Shown: one piece after another, positions 35,627 to 47,639 of the stretch | Numbering within the stretch: the stretch's first letter is position 1 | Layout: every line of letters starts with the position of its first letter | Source of the DNA: Larix kaempferi | Lineage: Eukaryota > Streptophyta > Pinopsida > Pinales > Pinaceae | Length of the DNA stretch: 64,000 nt | Assembly (NCBI GenBank): GCA_027924585.1 | Contig: BSBM01001444.1 | Coordinates: 186,001-250,000, forward strand | Direction: 5' to 3' | Notes under the pieces: model-generated | Databases searched by the model: none | Seen by the model: only the letters and a program-made list of their open reading frames with translations | What the model was told of the DNA's origin: nothing | Made by a program: the position numbers and the translations under genes

Positions 35627-38600
35627 TGTTATCACATATATAGTAGCCAGGCTACCATACACTATTTTTCTGATTCCAGTACACTTTTCAGCCAATTCCC
35701 ATACATTGAGATGCTAAGATGAGCATCTATTATGGATCATGATTATTATATGGATAGCAGTTTTGTTCCCCGTGCCATGACTGAGTTTCAGGACACTCAG
35801 AGAGATGACCGATGTAGCCATTTAGCCATTTGTACATAGCAGTCAGTATTGCCCAAAGTTACAGCAGCAGCTTCAGACGACAGATGTTGGTTCAGATTAT
35901 GTGCATTCAGGTATATGACTCAACAGGTATATTCTCGTGTTATGGTTATATTGCTTTTATATTGATTTTTGTAGCATGTCTTAGCATTTAGTATCATGAT
36001 CTGGCGATCATATAGATATGTGGACCTGGTTGTATCTTTATATATATTATATTGTCCCCACTCAGACTTAGAAGTTCATTACCCATACTCATTGGTTTTA
36101 CCCTCCCTAGGGAGAATAGAGGTGATCATTCCCACCATACTTTGGCCTGCTAGTGTTGGTCTCATTATTCACTGTCTTCACCCATCCATTACCTACCAGT
36201 TTGTTTATTACCCTGACTTACTACTTGACTAGTGGCATGGAGGACCTTCCCTCGCTTTAGCCTCTGTGTTGGATGAGATTCCCTGTTTCTTGTGTCTCGG
36301 CTCTGAGTTGGTGACAGAACTTACCTTTGGTGAGTTGGATTGTAGTCCTAAATCATTCAGGTCGATTGTATCGATGTTTGGCACTGATATGAAGTCCCCC
36401 TAGTCACTTAAGATGTGTTGGCTAAAACTAAAAGCTCATGTACTACTTATGGAAACTTATGTAAATTCGCCCAGGAAACTGTAAACTCTAGAATGTGTTT
36501 ATCAACACATGTAAGTAAAGGGCAAGAGCAATGAAAAGCTATAAATACTCCTTGAAGAGTATAAGAAAGGTCCAAAAAAGCAATGGTTCTTAAACTCTAC
36601 ATCTAAACAATTGTTGACCTTATGTATATGTACAAACATGCCCTGGATGCAAGCTGCAATTAGTTGTGCTTCTTAGCACACCTGAGATCCGAAGGGTTAT
36701 GTAGGCCAAAAAGGCCATAAAGTAGACATGGTGCCTAAGTTGAATAAGCAATCTTTGAACAACTTACCCATATGTGAGCCACTGCCATCCCCCGTGTTAC
36801 TGCTTGTCCAGCATATGTTAGAGTGAGTATTCCCTTTCCATTTCCAACGTGTCACAATGTCAAGTCAGTAGTCATCCCTTAGCCTAGCCTTTTAATTTTT
36901 AGCCCTCACCCTTCACTAGCAAATTGATCACAACTGTGAAGTGAGTATGGTCTTGAAAGTCTAGTCTGAGTAATAATAATAATTAATGACTTTATATATT
37001 TGGTTTTAAATCGCCAGTAATGATTACTTCTTGTTATAATTGTTACTTGAATGAATTGTAGAGCATGCATTAACCTTTGGCACTTGCAGCAGTTTGATAA
37101 TAGCCTGAGTTATATTATTGGTTATTTTGACTTGGTCAAACCTAGTTTGACCAAAGTCAAGCACAAGACATGAAGTGGCAGACCTCAGACGATACAGAGA
37201 TATGATATATGGTCTGGTACAGGTCACCAGGTGATTCTATGCAGTGGTTTCAAGCTTATCATGATGATTTGTGCTTTTCAGCACTTTTACAGATTATTAT
37301 TATTTGGTCTGTCAGGTATGTTGGATATTTATTATGATCATGCAGAGATCTATATGGTGTATGAGTACACATCTTAGATGGATTTGTGCTCTTTGAGTCC
37401 AATGAGACAGTCTGTTTTCGGTTCCGGGTAGTTACAGTAATTATTAGCCTCGGTAGACTATCCTAGTGCAGTTTTGGCCTGTCAGATGGCTTATCAGGGC
37501 AAAAGGTTGGACTTGACTGGTTCACCTAGGGCATTGTGCATGGAGGGGGTGGTCCAGCCACTTGTTATTACCATATTACCCCCCTCCCAGAGAGCCTGGT
37601 GGGATCACCTTGAAAACCCAGGCACTCCAGGAGGCAGTTTGGGCAGTTTCACACTTCCCAAGGCAGATTAAAAATGGTAAAAATGGTTACTAAGGGATTC
37701 GATTTGGGCTACTGAGGCAAGGGATTGGCATGAGATGACTTTTGATGATGAGTGGGATGTCTTCCACACCTTCTCCAGCAGTTTCAGCTTTCAGTGGGGC
37801 CTACACTCATCACTCCGACATTTTTTGTGGATTTCTGGAGCCTCCTAAGGCTCACGACTTTTCCAGAGAGGTACGATTTGGTGCTTAGAGCATTATTTTA
37901 TTGATATTGTGCCATGGGGATTGACCAAGGGTGTTAGAAATTGCCCCTTAGACCCACCATGAGCTAGATCTTATATTTTATCATTGACATTTCATGGGAT
38001 CCCCTCTCCTAGGGCGATTTGGTCCATTGATGTATTATTTTATCATTGATCCACGTATTTTTATGTTCAGCTCATCTCAACCATTGATTAGATCACTTTC
38101 ATCTTTTAATCTTAGCCATCCATTCAAAAGGTGGTTAGGGTTTTGGTGTCTCTCCATCCTATTTAAAGGAGAGAGCTCCTCATTGTAGAGGGGACTTTTG
38201 GCTCTGGATTATTGGAATAGAAAAATACTATTGCATCTACTTGTTGTGTTAAGGTGAATGTTTTTGGAGTTCGACTATTTGTTCTTCCTTTGCACTGGGT
38301 TATTGGAGATTATCTTGCTATCTTTTGTTCCATGTATTTTTCATCTACAGGTGGAGGTCGAATTGGTTCAAGGAGGACGCATTGGTAAGGGAAGACTCTC
38401 CCTGCTTCTTCTTTGGGTTTCTTCGTCGGTAACAGGGAGTATTACTGTCTTAGTACCTTCTACTTCATGTTATCATTTGCTATTTGCTTGTATTTCCTCC
38501 ATGATCATTCTGGTTGAATCGAATTCCTTGGTTTGACAGGTAGAGGAGGGCGCACGTGTGGACTAGGGCATCACTTCAAGGCAAGAAAAATCAACAATCT

Positions 38601-39778
38601 CTCATTTGTATCTGCAGGAACGTTCCTCAACAACATGGCAATGTCATCCATCACTCAGGCATGATCTCAAGGTAAATTTCGCATTCCATGATCTATCCAT
38701 TTGTCTAAGTCATTAAAACCCTCATTTTTCCTTTTTTTAGATCTACTTGGATCTAGCAGGCTTTTGGGTAAAATATTGAAAACCCGCCTCTATAGCCTCC
38801 ACAGCAATTTGGATCTATAGTTTGGTGTGGATTGGCTTCCATTTGACCCTTTTCCCAAGGCACATTAGCCTCCTTGAGGGAGGTCGTGCTCCTTGAGGGA
38901 AGCTATTGGGGCTAGTTCCAAGACGTGGGTAGGTGAGATCCTGCTTGATTTGCACTCCTCTCACTTGATAACCTACCCCTAGTACCTCACTTCTTTGATT
39001 TTTTCCTTGTGGGCCCCATTCCTCATTTTGAGGGTTGTGCCCCACTTGGGTCATTGGGTGATGTACTTTAAATCTCAGATCTACTGAGATCTAGCCATTG
39101 GATGCCCTTGATCTTCAAAACCCACCTTGCTTTGTACCTTGACAACCCCGATCTACATTTTGGTGGACATCCGACTCCATATGGCCCAAATTCCAAGACA
39201 CTGATCTTCTCCAAGCCTTCACGACTTTCCTAGGTTGTCAAATTTCTCTATGGGTTGATCTCTGTCTGGTTGCTTGCACACTTAGATACTGTCATATCCC
39301 TTCATCAAGCATAGCTAGAAAGCCCTAACTGACAGATCTACGTTTGGGACACTCTCCTTATTTTAAGGGTCATGTTTCCCAAGGCAGTTATTTTGACTAT
39401 TTTGAACTAGCTTTGAATCCTGGAATCATACTTAATCCTAGAATCACTGTGTGTTATCTTTCCTTATCATATCACACCTTTCCTAAGCCTCCCCAGTGGT
39501 CATAACTCCTCAATTCTAGGGTTCTATACCTGTCACCCTGCGTACTTCATCTGATTGTTTTGATCTGGTGATTGGGTTGATCTCTCCTATCGGGAGTAGA
39601 TCTGGGTCTCCCCCTTGCTATCTTGGCTTTGATAGCTAAAGCGAAGAGTGCCTTGGTGGGCGTGATAACCATCCTTTTGGGAACTAGGGCTCTCTTGGTT
39701 CACCACTTTAGTTGCCTGTCCCCTCTACCATCCACCTTGGATCGATCTGTAGGGGCAACTACAAGATTGGTGATAACA
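35627..39778 (+). mobile_element. Family-G solo LTR (4152 bp) inside the LINE
   Basis: Starts TGTTATCACATATATAG, ends GGTGATAACA, and has a perfect GGTAC duplication on both sides. It aligns along its length with the reverse complement of 49221-53756 but with many substitutions and indels, so it is clearly older. No internal region remains. The LINE sequence resumes exactly, as the homologous stretch of the 47.9-kb LINE confirms. It contains no retroelement coding domain. Confidence 0.92.
38160..38167 (+). promoter_or_regulatory. Candidate TATA box in solo LTR
   Basis: TATTTAAA followed by GGAGAGAG, equivalent to 480-487, kept in an otherwise diverged LTR. Confidence 0.4.
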
Positions 39779-39783
39779 GGTAC
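39779..39783. repeat. Target site duplication GGTAC, right copy
   Basis: Pairs with 35622-35626. Confidence 0.92.
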
Positions 39784-40030
39784 CTTAACCAAAGATGCCT
39801 AGCCATACACATGCAAAGGAACCTCAGGCTTTGTTCCCATATTCTTTGGCCTCCTGCTAGACAAACATCCACCAAAAGGATCACTTCCTTTTCCACAGTG
39901 CTCCCATCTGTTAGGGGCACCAAGCGACACACTGATAGCATCCTTGCTTTCAACTCCAGATCAATGAAGACCCCCGGTACCAACCCTACTTCCTAGAGAT
40001 CTATGCAACATTGCCAATCTAAATCCTGTA
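39784..40030 (+). pseudogene. LINE 3' region, part 2
   Basis: Continues the LINE: CTTAACCAAAGATGCCTAGCC here matches the equivalent CCTGATTAGAAATGTTTGGCC in the 47-kb LINE, and the later GTGCTCC...TAGGGGCACCAAG stretch matches as well. The end is approximate. Confidence 0.7.
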
Positions 40031-41176
40031 CTAGTAGCTAGATGAGATCACCCAAACTCCAATGGCAAGTAACCTCTTCCATGCAACAACACAGCGCATT
40101 GTCTGGATACTACTAGCCTCCTATCTTGAGTTTTCTCCATTTGGCATAGAATGTTAGGAGACATTAATCTAGATGCCTTTGATCTACTTGCATCATCATT
40201 TGTATTTTGGATACAAGATCCATTCCCATTATACATTTTTCTCTCATAGAGGCTTTCCTCTCTCAGAGTTTGATTTCTCAAGATTTAGCTTAGATCCATA
40301 CTTGACATTCTATATCTTGATTTTATAAGAGTTCTCTTGACACTCCAACATTGTACCTAGCAATCCCATTGACCAACTTTAGTGGTCATTTGTTGGACAT
40401 TAATAAACTCATCTTAGTGTATCTTATTATCTACTTTCAATGAACCCTTCTCCTTGTATCCATTCAGAGTTTCTCTCACAATCCTCTACTTCTTCAATAG
40501 TTTGTCAAATGGCTTCATGGGAACTTCTAAACTAAGTAGGAAGGACTCCCTATGCCTCATTTTTTCACATTTCCTCATCCTACTGCACACAAGGATTTAC
40601 TAGACTCTTGCTCTCACATGCATTTGCTATGAAGCAAAATGAGCTCAATCGTTTTGAGTACAACATTAGAGCTCATGTATTTCATCTTCATCATGTTCCT
40701 GCTACATTAATGTTTCTATCAAGACTCTCAACAAGCTTCCACTGACTATTTTCTTCAACAAAGAGGATATCCAACAACTTTCTTCCATAAGCCTCTTACC
40801 TTCAACAAAGCACTCCATTTTTAGCAAGGACATGGATTCATACAAAGATCCCAACTACACAATGACAGAATATTATTTTTTGCTTCATTGGAAGGTGTGT
40901 GCCAAGTACAATACAAATTGGGGATGATTTAAGGGAGGAAATTATTAGACATGATCACATGGACTGTTATATTTTATTTTATACTATTGTGTATTGTAAA
41001 TATTTCTATTTACATTTCCCTAGAAGTCTCATTCATCCTGAACTTTCTTTGTACATGTTTCTTTTGTTATAAGTCACCTTCCTCTAGAGGCTTCCTTCAT
41101 TATAATATATTGGAGGCATGGTCAAACTTGATCACTCTTCCACACTTTTGTACTCTCTATATGGTGGAATTGTTGA
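40031..41176. other. Unassigned; possible 3' end of another retroelement
   Basis: No protein domain recognised in any frame. A purine tract AAGGGAGGAA at 40931-40940, followed by TTATTAGAC, resembles a polypurine tract and a mutated LTR start (TGTTAGAC expected). If so, an LTR would run from about 40941, be interrupted by the copia insertion at 41182, and resume after 47256. Confidence 0.35.
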
Positions 41177-41181
41177 ATTTT
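41177..41181. repeat. Target site duplication ATTTT, left copy
   Basis: ATTTT before the TG at 41182, repeated at 47252-47256. Confidence 0.85.
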
Positions 41182-41599
41182 TGTTTGAATAACAGGTACA
41201 CCCACAGAGACCGAACACCAAGGACACTGCTCACACACAAAGATCATAGATCAGTACACCAGATGTTTGACCTGGTTAAAACCCCCTTGAGGGAAACAGT
41301 CCACGGCCCCGGCCAAATAGCTTCTACGGAGTAATTTATTATGCAAAAGAAAAATATCACAGGAGCTTCTCTCAACAATGGATCATTCGGTAAGTGACCC
41401 TCCATGCTCTTTAAATAGAGATCATGGACCAATCCGGTGTTAAGCCACGGATCAAGTGTCGATAAGATCGAGAGAAGTTGAACCGTCGGATCACTTTATA
41501 TCGTGACCGTCGGATTACATATATACAAATGCCTACCTAACGAATATATTAGACCAAGTTGAACTTTACTAACTCCTAAGTGTCAAAAATATCCTAACA
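41182..41599 (-). mobile_element. Copia 3' LTR (left on plus strand)
   Basis: On the minus strand it starts TGTTAGGATATTTTTGACAC and ends TTATTCAAACA. The polypurine tract is at 41600-41610. Confidence 0.93.
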
Positions 41600-41610
41600 T
41601 CCCCCCTTAA
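41600..41610 (-). promoter_or_regulatory. Polypurine tract of copia element
   Basis: On the minus strand TTAAGGGGGGA lies immediately before the 3' LTR TGTTAGG. It is the presumed primer for plus-strand DNA synthesis. Confidence 0.85.
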
Positions 41611-41683
41611 GAACAACTTGCGGTAGGATTGAAGGATTTACAAAGGTGACACAAAATTAGGAGAAGGAAGGAGGCACTAAAGC

Positions 41684-42582
41684 CTATCCCCCCTTAATGA
41701 CAACTTCATGTACTCCTAGCATAGCTTGAAGTTTGGAAAACTTCGCTTCTGTAAGAGACTTGGTGAAAATGTCTGCAACTTGATCATTTGTTTGACAATA
41801 TCGCACTTCAAGAACATGATCCTGGAGGAGCTTTCTAATGAAGTGCATCTGAAGTTCAATGTGTTTTCTGCACTGATGTTGGGCTGGATCTTTGGCTAAC
41901 TGAATGGCACTCTGATTGTCACACCATAGTGTAGTCGGATGCTGCTGCTGGAACCCAAACTCTGAAAGGATCTGACGAAGCCACATAGCTTCCTGACTAG
42001 CACGAACAGCTGCACGGTACTCGGCTTCGGTTGAAGAAAGAGCAAGTGCACTTTGTTTCTTAGAAGCCCAAGAAATAGGTCCTAAACCCAGAGTGAATAC
42101 ATATCCTGCAGTGGACTTCCGATCATCAGGGTCACCAGCCCAATCGGAATCAGTGTAACCAACTAAAGAAGGAGTCCCCCCCGAACTGTAATGTATCCCG
42201 AACTGAACTGTACCTCAACCATACCGAAGGATTCTTTTTGTTGCTTTCCAATGACTTTCATGAGGGCATTGCATATATCGGGCCACAAGACAAACAACAA
42301 AGGAAAGGTCAGGACAGGTGTGAGTTAAGTACAAGAGGCTACCAACAAGCTGACGTTATAAAGTAGCATCTACTTCAGGTGTTGAACAAGTGGTAGAAAG
42401 TTTGACTCCAGACTGGAAAGGAAAGGGAGCTGGTTTTCATCTTCCATGTGAAAGCGGCGGAGAAGATCACAGGAATACTTAGACTAGGAAAGAGATATAC
42501 CTTTCTGGGTTTGCAAGACTTGGAGGCCAAGAAAATAGTGCAAGTGTCCAAGGTCTGTCATTTCAAACTGTTGTTTAAGACT
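41684..42582 (-). pseudogene. Copia RT end and RNase H
   Basis: After the RT stop the translation continues QQFEMTDLG, then TDSDWAGDPDDRKSTAGYVF, SSTEAEYRAAV, LWCDNQSAIQLAKDP and NDQVADIFTKSL. The RNase H acidic residues are visible (TDSDWAG, EAEY, DNQ). An open frame of 100 codons ends at 41684. Frame breaks lie between 42180 and 42582. Confidence 0.88.
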
Positions 42583-43851
42583 TCACTTCACATGGTGGAT
42601 AAATTTGGGGTCACTACCAGTAAGGATTAGGTCATCAACATAAAGGACTAGGATTATGAGATGGTAATTGACTTTCTTGGTATAGACATTTGAATCAGAA
42701 TGGCATCTACAAAAACCAATATCTAGAAGAAACGTGTCCATTTTAGCATACCAGGACCGAGGGGCTTGCCTAAGGCCATAGAGAGATTTCTTGAGGCGAC
42801 AGACAAGGCTGGTGTCAGACTGAATGTAACCAGGAGGTTGTTCCATGTAGATTTCTTCTTGCAAATTCCCATGCAAGAAGGCAGATTTAACATCCATCTG
42901 ATGGACTTCCCAATGACAAGATGCAGCAAGGGCAAGAACAAGGCGGATGGAATTCATTTTGGCTACGGGTGCAAAGGTTTCGGTGTAGTCGATGCCTTAC
43001 ACTTGAGAGAATCCTTTAGCAACTAGTCTTGCCTTATGTTTGTCAATACTTCCATCTGGTCCATATTTGGTTCTGTAAACCCACTTACATCTGACAAGTT
43101 TTCTGCCTTTGGGAAGAGGAACAAGATCCCAAGTGTTATTTGTCATTAAGGAATTGTATTTTTCATCCATTAATGCATCCCAATCTGGATGGCCAGAAGC
43201 TTCTTTAAATGTATCTGGATCACAATTTTCTGAAACTTGAGCCAGAAGTAATGAGGCTCGTTGAAACTGAGAGCGAGTACGACGCTGATCTATAGGATCA
43301 CCAGCAAGATCACCTGTAGCTTCTCTAGTAGAACAAACCCATTTAGGAAGCTGTGAAGCTGGTGCTGGAGGAGGTGGAGCAGGCGGAGGAGGATTTTCAT
43401 CCTCACTATCATCATCATCTGAAGAAGTAATTGGAGTAGGAGAAATATCAATAGGTGAAGAAGAGGAAGAAGATGATGGCACAAGCGCCGAATTAGGCTC
43501 GCAGGCCAATATATGTTCATCAAATTTGACGTCTCTTCTTATAATTATATCATGAGAATGTGGCAGAAGAAGACTATAGCCTTTGACATCTTCAGAATAA
43601 CCAACAAATATATACTTTTCACTTTTAGGTTGTAAAGCTTTCTGTTTTTCATCCGGAATATGAGCCCATGCTTCACTACCAAACACACGGAAAAGGCTGA
43701 CATCTGGTTTATTTTTACTCCATGCTTCTTCCGATGTAATCCCTTGTAAAGCTTTAGTGGCGCTGCGATTAATTATATAATTTGCACAATTTACAGCTTC
43801 AGCCCAATATGGAAGACTTAGTTCTTTAGCTTGGAGCATACAATTAGCCAT
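42583..43851 (-). pseudogene. Copia integrase C-terminus and RT
   Basis: An integrase C-terminal part (VFGSEAWAHIPDEKQKALQP, YIFVGYSEDVKGY) is followed by a low-complexity Ser/Asp/Pro linker, then RT: WVYRTKYGPDGSIDKHKARL, VHQMDVKSAFLHGNLQEEIY, LYGLRQAPRSWYAKMD and LYVDDLILTG (intact YVDD). Nonsense codons fall after GFSQV (near 42997) and after HHVK (42583). The two pieces are in the same frame. Confidence 0.92.
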
Positions 43852-44333
43852 TTCTTTTAGAGTGCGGTTTTTCCTTTCAGCTACACCATTTTGTTGTGGT
43901 GTATATGGAACAGTATGTTGTTGTTGGATTCCTTGTTCATTGCAGAAATTAGTGAACTGTTGTTAACAAATTAACCCCCATTATCAGATCTTAACTTAAG
44001 AATTTGATGACCACATTGTTTCTCAACAAGAGCCTTGTAGGCCAAGAACATGCCAAAAAATTCGCTCTTGAGTTTTAAGAAGTAAACCCAAGTGCATTTG
44101 GAGTAATCATCAATGAAAGTCAAGAAGTATTTGAAACCACAAAAGGAAGCAAAAGGTAGAGGACCACACAAGTCATTGTGCACAAGCTGCAAAGGAGCCG
44201 AGGCGTGCCAAGAGGCACGTTTGTCAAAACTGTCCCGATGATGTTTTCCGAGTACACAACCGAAATAAACACCATCCTTGCAAGAGACCATAGGAAGACC
44301 TGTCACCATAATTTCTTTACATAGTTGTTGCAA
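43852..44333 (-). pseudogene. Copia integrase core
   Basis: Shows HNDLCGPLP (first catalytic Asp), the LTFIDDYSKCTWVYFLK region, LRSDNGG (second Asp), then a stop at 43971-43973 where GAA would be expected, a frameshift, and PQQNGVAERKNRTL with the catalytic Glu. The catalytic triad is present, but in two frames. Confidence 0.9.
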
Positions 44334-45683
44334 TTAGCGATAGTTTAAGTGACCAAATCGCTCATGCCAAAGCTTGCTCAGTTCATCACTATGAGCAACA
44401 AAAACTGATGGAAGTGAAGATGACCCAAAGTTGTCAAACTTGTACAACCTGGTAATATCATCAACTGTTCCAGTAGCTAATACATGTCGTGGATCTTTTA
44501 AGTTTGTGATTACAACTTGGTGAGGTGAAAACTCTACGGTTTTACCTTCACCAGAATGAGTGATCTGGTATACTGATAAAAGATTACATGAAAGAGTAGG
44601 AACACATATTACATCATTAAACTGTCCATTGTCTAGATGAACAGTACCAGACCCTTCAACACTAAGTGATCTATCATCACCAACAAATATTTGTTTGGTG
44701 TTACAATTATTTAAATCAGAAAATATGTTTTTATCCTTAGCCATATGATAAGATGCTCCAGAATCTATAAGCCATTCATTTGAAGAAGAACGAGAAGATG
44801 ATGTAAGAGCAAAACCAGAGGCTGAAAGTGCTTGTCCTGAAGATGAAGTTGAAGAAGAATCAAGCTGAATGTGATGCTTCTTCATTGCTGCTTCCAGAGC
44901 TTCCATCCTCTTAAAACACCTTGACTCGTCATGCCCAATGCGATTACAAAAGTTGCAATGTCTTTGTGTCTTCTTTCCTTGAAATTTGGCAGCTTTATCT
45001 TGTTGACGATAATTTTGAGGCTGAGAAGATTTAGGACCCTTGTTATTTTGATTTTGCTTCTTTGGATTCTTTGGATTCTTGTAATTCTTCGGACCATGCG
45101 ACTGCTGAGCTACTAAATCCTTTTTTGAAGTACTGCCAGTATTAATTAGTCCAAGATGTAAGATTTTTTCATGTTCTCTTATTAAAGAATCACAAAAAAC
45201 ATCAAAAGATGGAGCTTTGTATTGAGCTCCTGAAGAAAGAAGATTTTCTCTAGTGGAATGAAAGGTTGAGACAAATACAGAATATGCAAGCCCCAACTTG
45301 GCAAGAATGACGTAAATAAAGCCATCATCTGCCTTTATGACTTCACATGCAGCCAACAAGACTCTAAGGGTCTTAAATTTTGTCATAAAATCTTCCATGC
45401 AAGAAAAATTATTAGGATCTAATGTAATCAACTCATTCTCAAGCTGATGAGCTCTAATCTCATTTTTAATACCAAAAACAGTATTTAGATTTTGCCAAGC
45501 ATCATCTAGTGCATGAATGCCTTGAATATGAAACTGCAGATCAGGAGAAACTGACAAACCATTTAAACCACGAGCTGAATCATTTCTATTTTCCCATTTT
45601 GCTAGTTTATCAACATCAGAGGGAGGAGTTTCCATGCCAAGGGTAAGTCTATATAACCCTTTGCTTCTAAGAATATCTTCCAT
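44334..45683 (-). CDS. Copia gag and protease (449 codons)
   Basis: The ORF is intact from ATG at 45683 to a TAA at 44334-44336 that cuts what should be a continuous gag-pol frame inside the GAG-pre-integrase domain (LWHERFGHLNYR). Residues 1-230 are copia gag (UBN2-type), with a Lys/Asn/Gln-rich stretch following. A CCHC zinc knuckle (CNFCNRIGHDESRC) lies near residues 243-256 and the protease active site WLIDSGASYHM near 305. It encodes particle and maturation functions of the element. The downstream frame is broken, so only gag and protease could be made. Confidence 0.9.
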   Translation of the reverse strand: MEDILRSKGLYRLTLGMETPPSDVDKLAKWENRNDSARGLNGLSVSPDLQFHIQGIHALDDAWQNLNTVFGIKNEIRAHQLENELITLDPNNFSCMEDFMTKFKTLRVLLAACEVIKADDGFIYVILAKLGLAYSVFVSTFHSTRENLLSSGAQYKAPSFDVFCDSLIREHEKILHLGLINTGSTSKKDLVAQQSHGPKNYKNPKNPKKQNQNNKGPKSSQPQNYRQQDKAAKFQGKKTQRHCNFCNRIGHDESRCFKRMEALEAAMKKHHIQLDSSSTSSSGQALSASGFALTSSSRSSSNEWLIDSGASYHMAKDKNIFSDLNNCNTKQIFVGDDRSLSVEGSGTVHLDNGQFNDVICVPTLSCNLLSVYQITHSGEGKTVEFSPHQVVITNLKDPRHVLATGTVDDITRLYKFDNFGSSSLPSVFVAHSDELSKLWHERFGHLNYR

Positions 45684-45719
45684 ACGAGACTTTCATACAA
45701 AATAGTTAGTACTGGTAAG

Positions 45720-46820
45720 AAGCATATCATTTGAAATTTCCATTCTGAAATAAATTACTTCAAAGATGAAAACAAGCTCGAAAAAATAATAGAGCTCGAA
45801 AAAATAAGCGGTTTAAAAAAAAAACGGCACTGCAATCAGCTTCCAGACGAAAAAGTTATGCCCTTTTAAATATAAATTGAAAGAGCAACCAAGGAACCAC
45901 GTGGTGTGTGGAGATAAGTGCACACCAATAAAAAAATTCCCCTTAGTCCTAACTCAACTCCTAAGCTCACTTTTAAAAAATATATATGTGCCTTACTTCT
46001 ATAAATAAGTGAAGGTCACTTTTACATAAAGTTGCTTAAAAAAAGGAAAAGAAACAACTTAAAAAGAATAAGAAACTTTTGTTTTTGTTTTTTTATTTTA
46101 TAAAGTTGCTTCTAGAAAAGAAAAGGAAAGAAATTAAGTTATTAACTTATGTGAGCTTTTAAGTAACTTCATTTTCTCTAATATATGAAATAAATGCAAC
46201 AAATACTAACAGGATTTGAACTTAAACCTCTTTAATAAGTAACTTTAAACCAAGTGAGCTAGAGTAAAAGCATAGAAAATATCGTAAAGGAGGAAGGGGT
46301 TTTTTTTTTTACTCTTCCTTCCTTGTTGTGCGTGCTTACCCCGCAAACCCCTGTTTCAACCTGCAAAACAACTTCACACACCAGAAACAGAAAAACAAGA
46401 CAAAAAAAACTTAAGGGTTTCCCGTTCTCTGTTAGTTTTCTGTTAGTCCTTCCTGCAAGCGGAATGCCTTTCCTGCTATTTGTGGTTGGCCGAGACCGCC
46501 AGTATGTGCAGACAAGAGGCTATCACTTCAAGAAAAAAAAATGGAAAAGGAACAAATCGAAATGAAACAGAGACAGAAAAAAGTGTGGAAAACAAAACAG
46601 TATACCTCAGATCTGCGAAAAAGGTCGCAGTTAGGGCAAACAGAAGCCTTTTCGTACAAAATGAAGGGCGATCCCTACTGCAACCAATGCTCTGAACACA
46701 ATGGAGCGCTTAAAACAGTCAAAAAATGGCTAGAAATAGCAGATCTTGGCAATAGATCCCACAAGCACCCGCACCGGCTTCAGATCTAGATCGAAATAAA
46801 AAGGAGACGGCCCTCAACAG
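45720..46820. other. Copia leader between primer site and gag
   Basis: Non-coding 5' leader of the element, A/T-rich with homopolymer runs (for example poly-T near 46298-46310). No host gene seen. Confidence 0.7.
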
Positions 46821-46833
46821 TGCTCTGATACCA
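46821..46833 (-). promoter_or_regulatory. Primer-binding site, tRNA-iMet type
   Basis: On the minus strand TGGTATCAGAGCA directly follows the 5' LTR CA end. TGGTATCAGAGC is the standard plant complement of initiator tRNA-Met. Confidence 0.95.
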
Positions 46834-47251
46834 TGTTTGAATAACAAGTACATCCACAGAGACCGAACACCAAGGACACCGCTCACACACAAAGATCATA
46901 GATCGGTACACCAGATGTTTGACTTGGTTAAAACCCCCTTGAGGGAAACAGTCCATGGCCCCGACCAAATAGCTTCTACGGAGCAATTTATTATGCAAAA
47001 GAAAAATATTACATGAGCTTCTCTCAACAATGGATCATTCGGCAAGTGACCCTCGATGCTCTTTAAATAAAGATCATGGACCAATCGGGTGTTAAGCCAC
47101 GGATCAAGTGTCGATAAGATCGAGAGAAGTTGAACCATCGGATCACTTTATATCGTGACCGTCGGATTACATATATACAAATGCCTACCTAACAGATATA
47201 TTAGACCAAGTTGAACTTAACTAACTCCTAAGTGTCAAAAATATCGTAACA
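46834..47251 (-). mobile_element. Copia 5' LTR (right on plus strand)
   Basis: 418 bp, the same length as the 3' LTR, starting TGTTACGATATTT on the minus strand. Confidence 0.93.
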
Positions 47252-47256
47252 ATTTT
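47252..47256. repeat. Target site duplication ATTTT, right copy
   Basis: Pairs with 41177-41181. Confidence 0.85.
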
Positions 47257-47639
47257 AACTTAGCAATATAATTTTCATCTCTTTCAACTCTAATTTAATA
47301 ATTCATTTCATTCCACAATTATAGCATCACTCATTTGCAATGGAAAATAAAACAAGGATCACTGAAAAATAACAATGCACAAGAGACACAAAGATTTTAT
47401 CCTAGGAAATCCAATAGGGAGAAAACCCAGCAAAGTTTTCTCAAAAGAAATTAATCCAATACAAGAACAATACCAATTATGAAGATTAAGCCCTAGCACA
47501 AGAGTGTGCCCTTCTTCCACAAGAAACCCTATCGAACCTTTGAGAGAGATAACAAAATTGTAGAGATAATAATATAACCCCAAAAATTACTCCTCAGGAA
47601 CATGTTGTTGTGATCTGGATGCAATCGACCAATTGTTGG
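47257..47639. other. Unassigned flank of the copia insertion
   Basis: A/T-rich. It may be the second half of an older LTR interrupted by the copia element (see 40031-41176). No coding sequence recognised. Confidence 0.35.

Larger units (their letters stand above)
41182..47251 (-). mobile_element. Complete Ty1/copia element, mutated
   Basis: The 6070-bp element has 418-bp LTRs, tRNA-iMet primer complement, gag, protease, integrase, RT and RNase H in copia order, a polypurine tract and an ATTTT duplication. The two LTRs differ at roughly 20 positions by eye (near 5%), so the insertion is considerably older than the gypsy element at 49-64 kb. Several stops and frameshifts in pol make it inactive. 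Confidence 0.95.

Noticed and set aside
41182-47251. Treating the copia element as an active, intact element
   Set aside because: At least four stops or frameshifts interrupt pol, and the LTRs have diverged by several percent.
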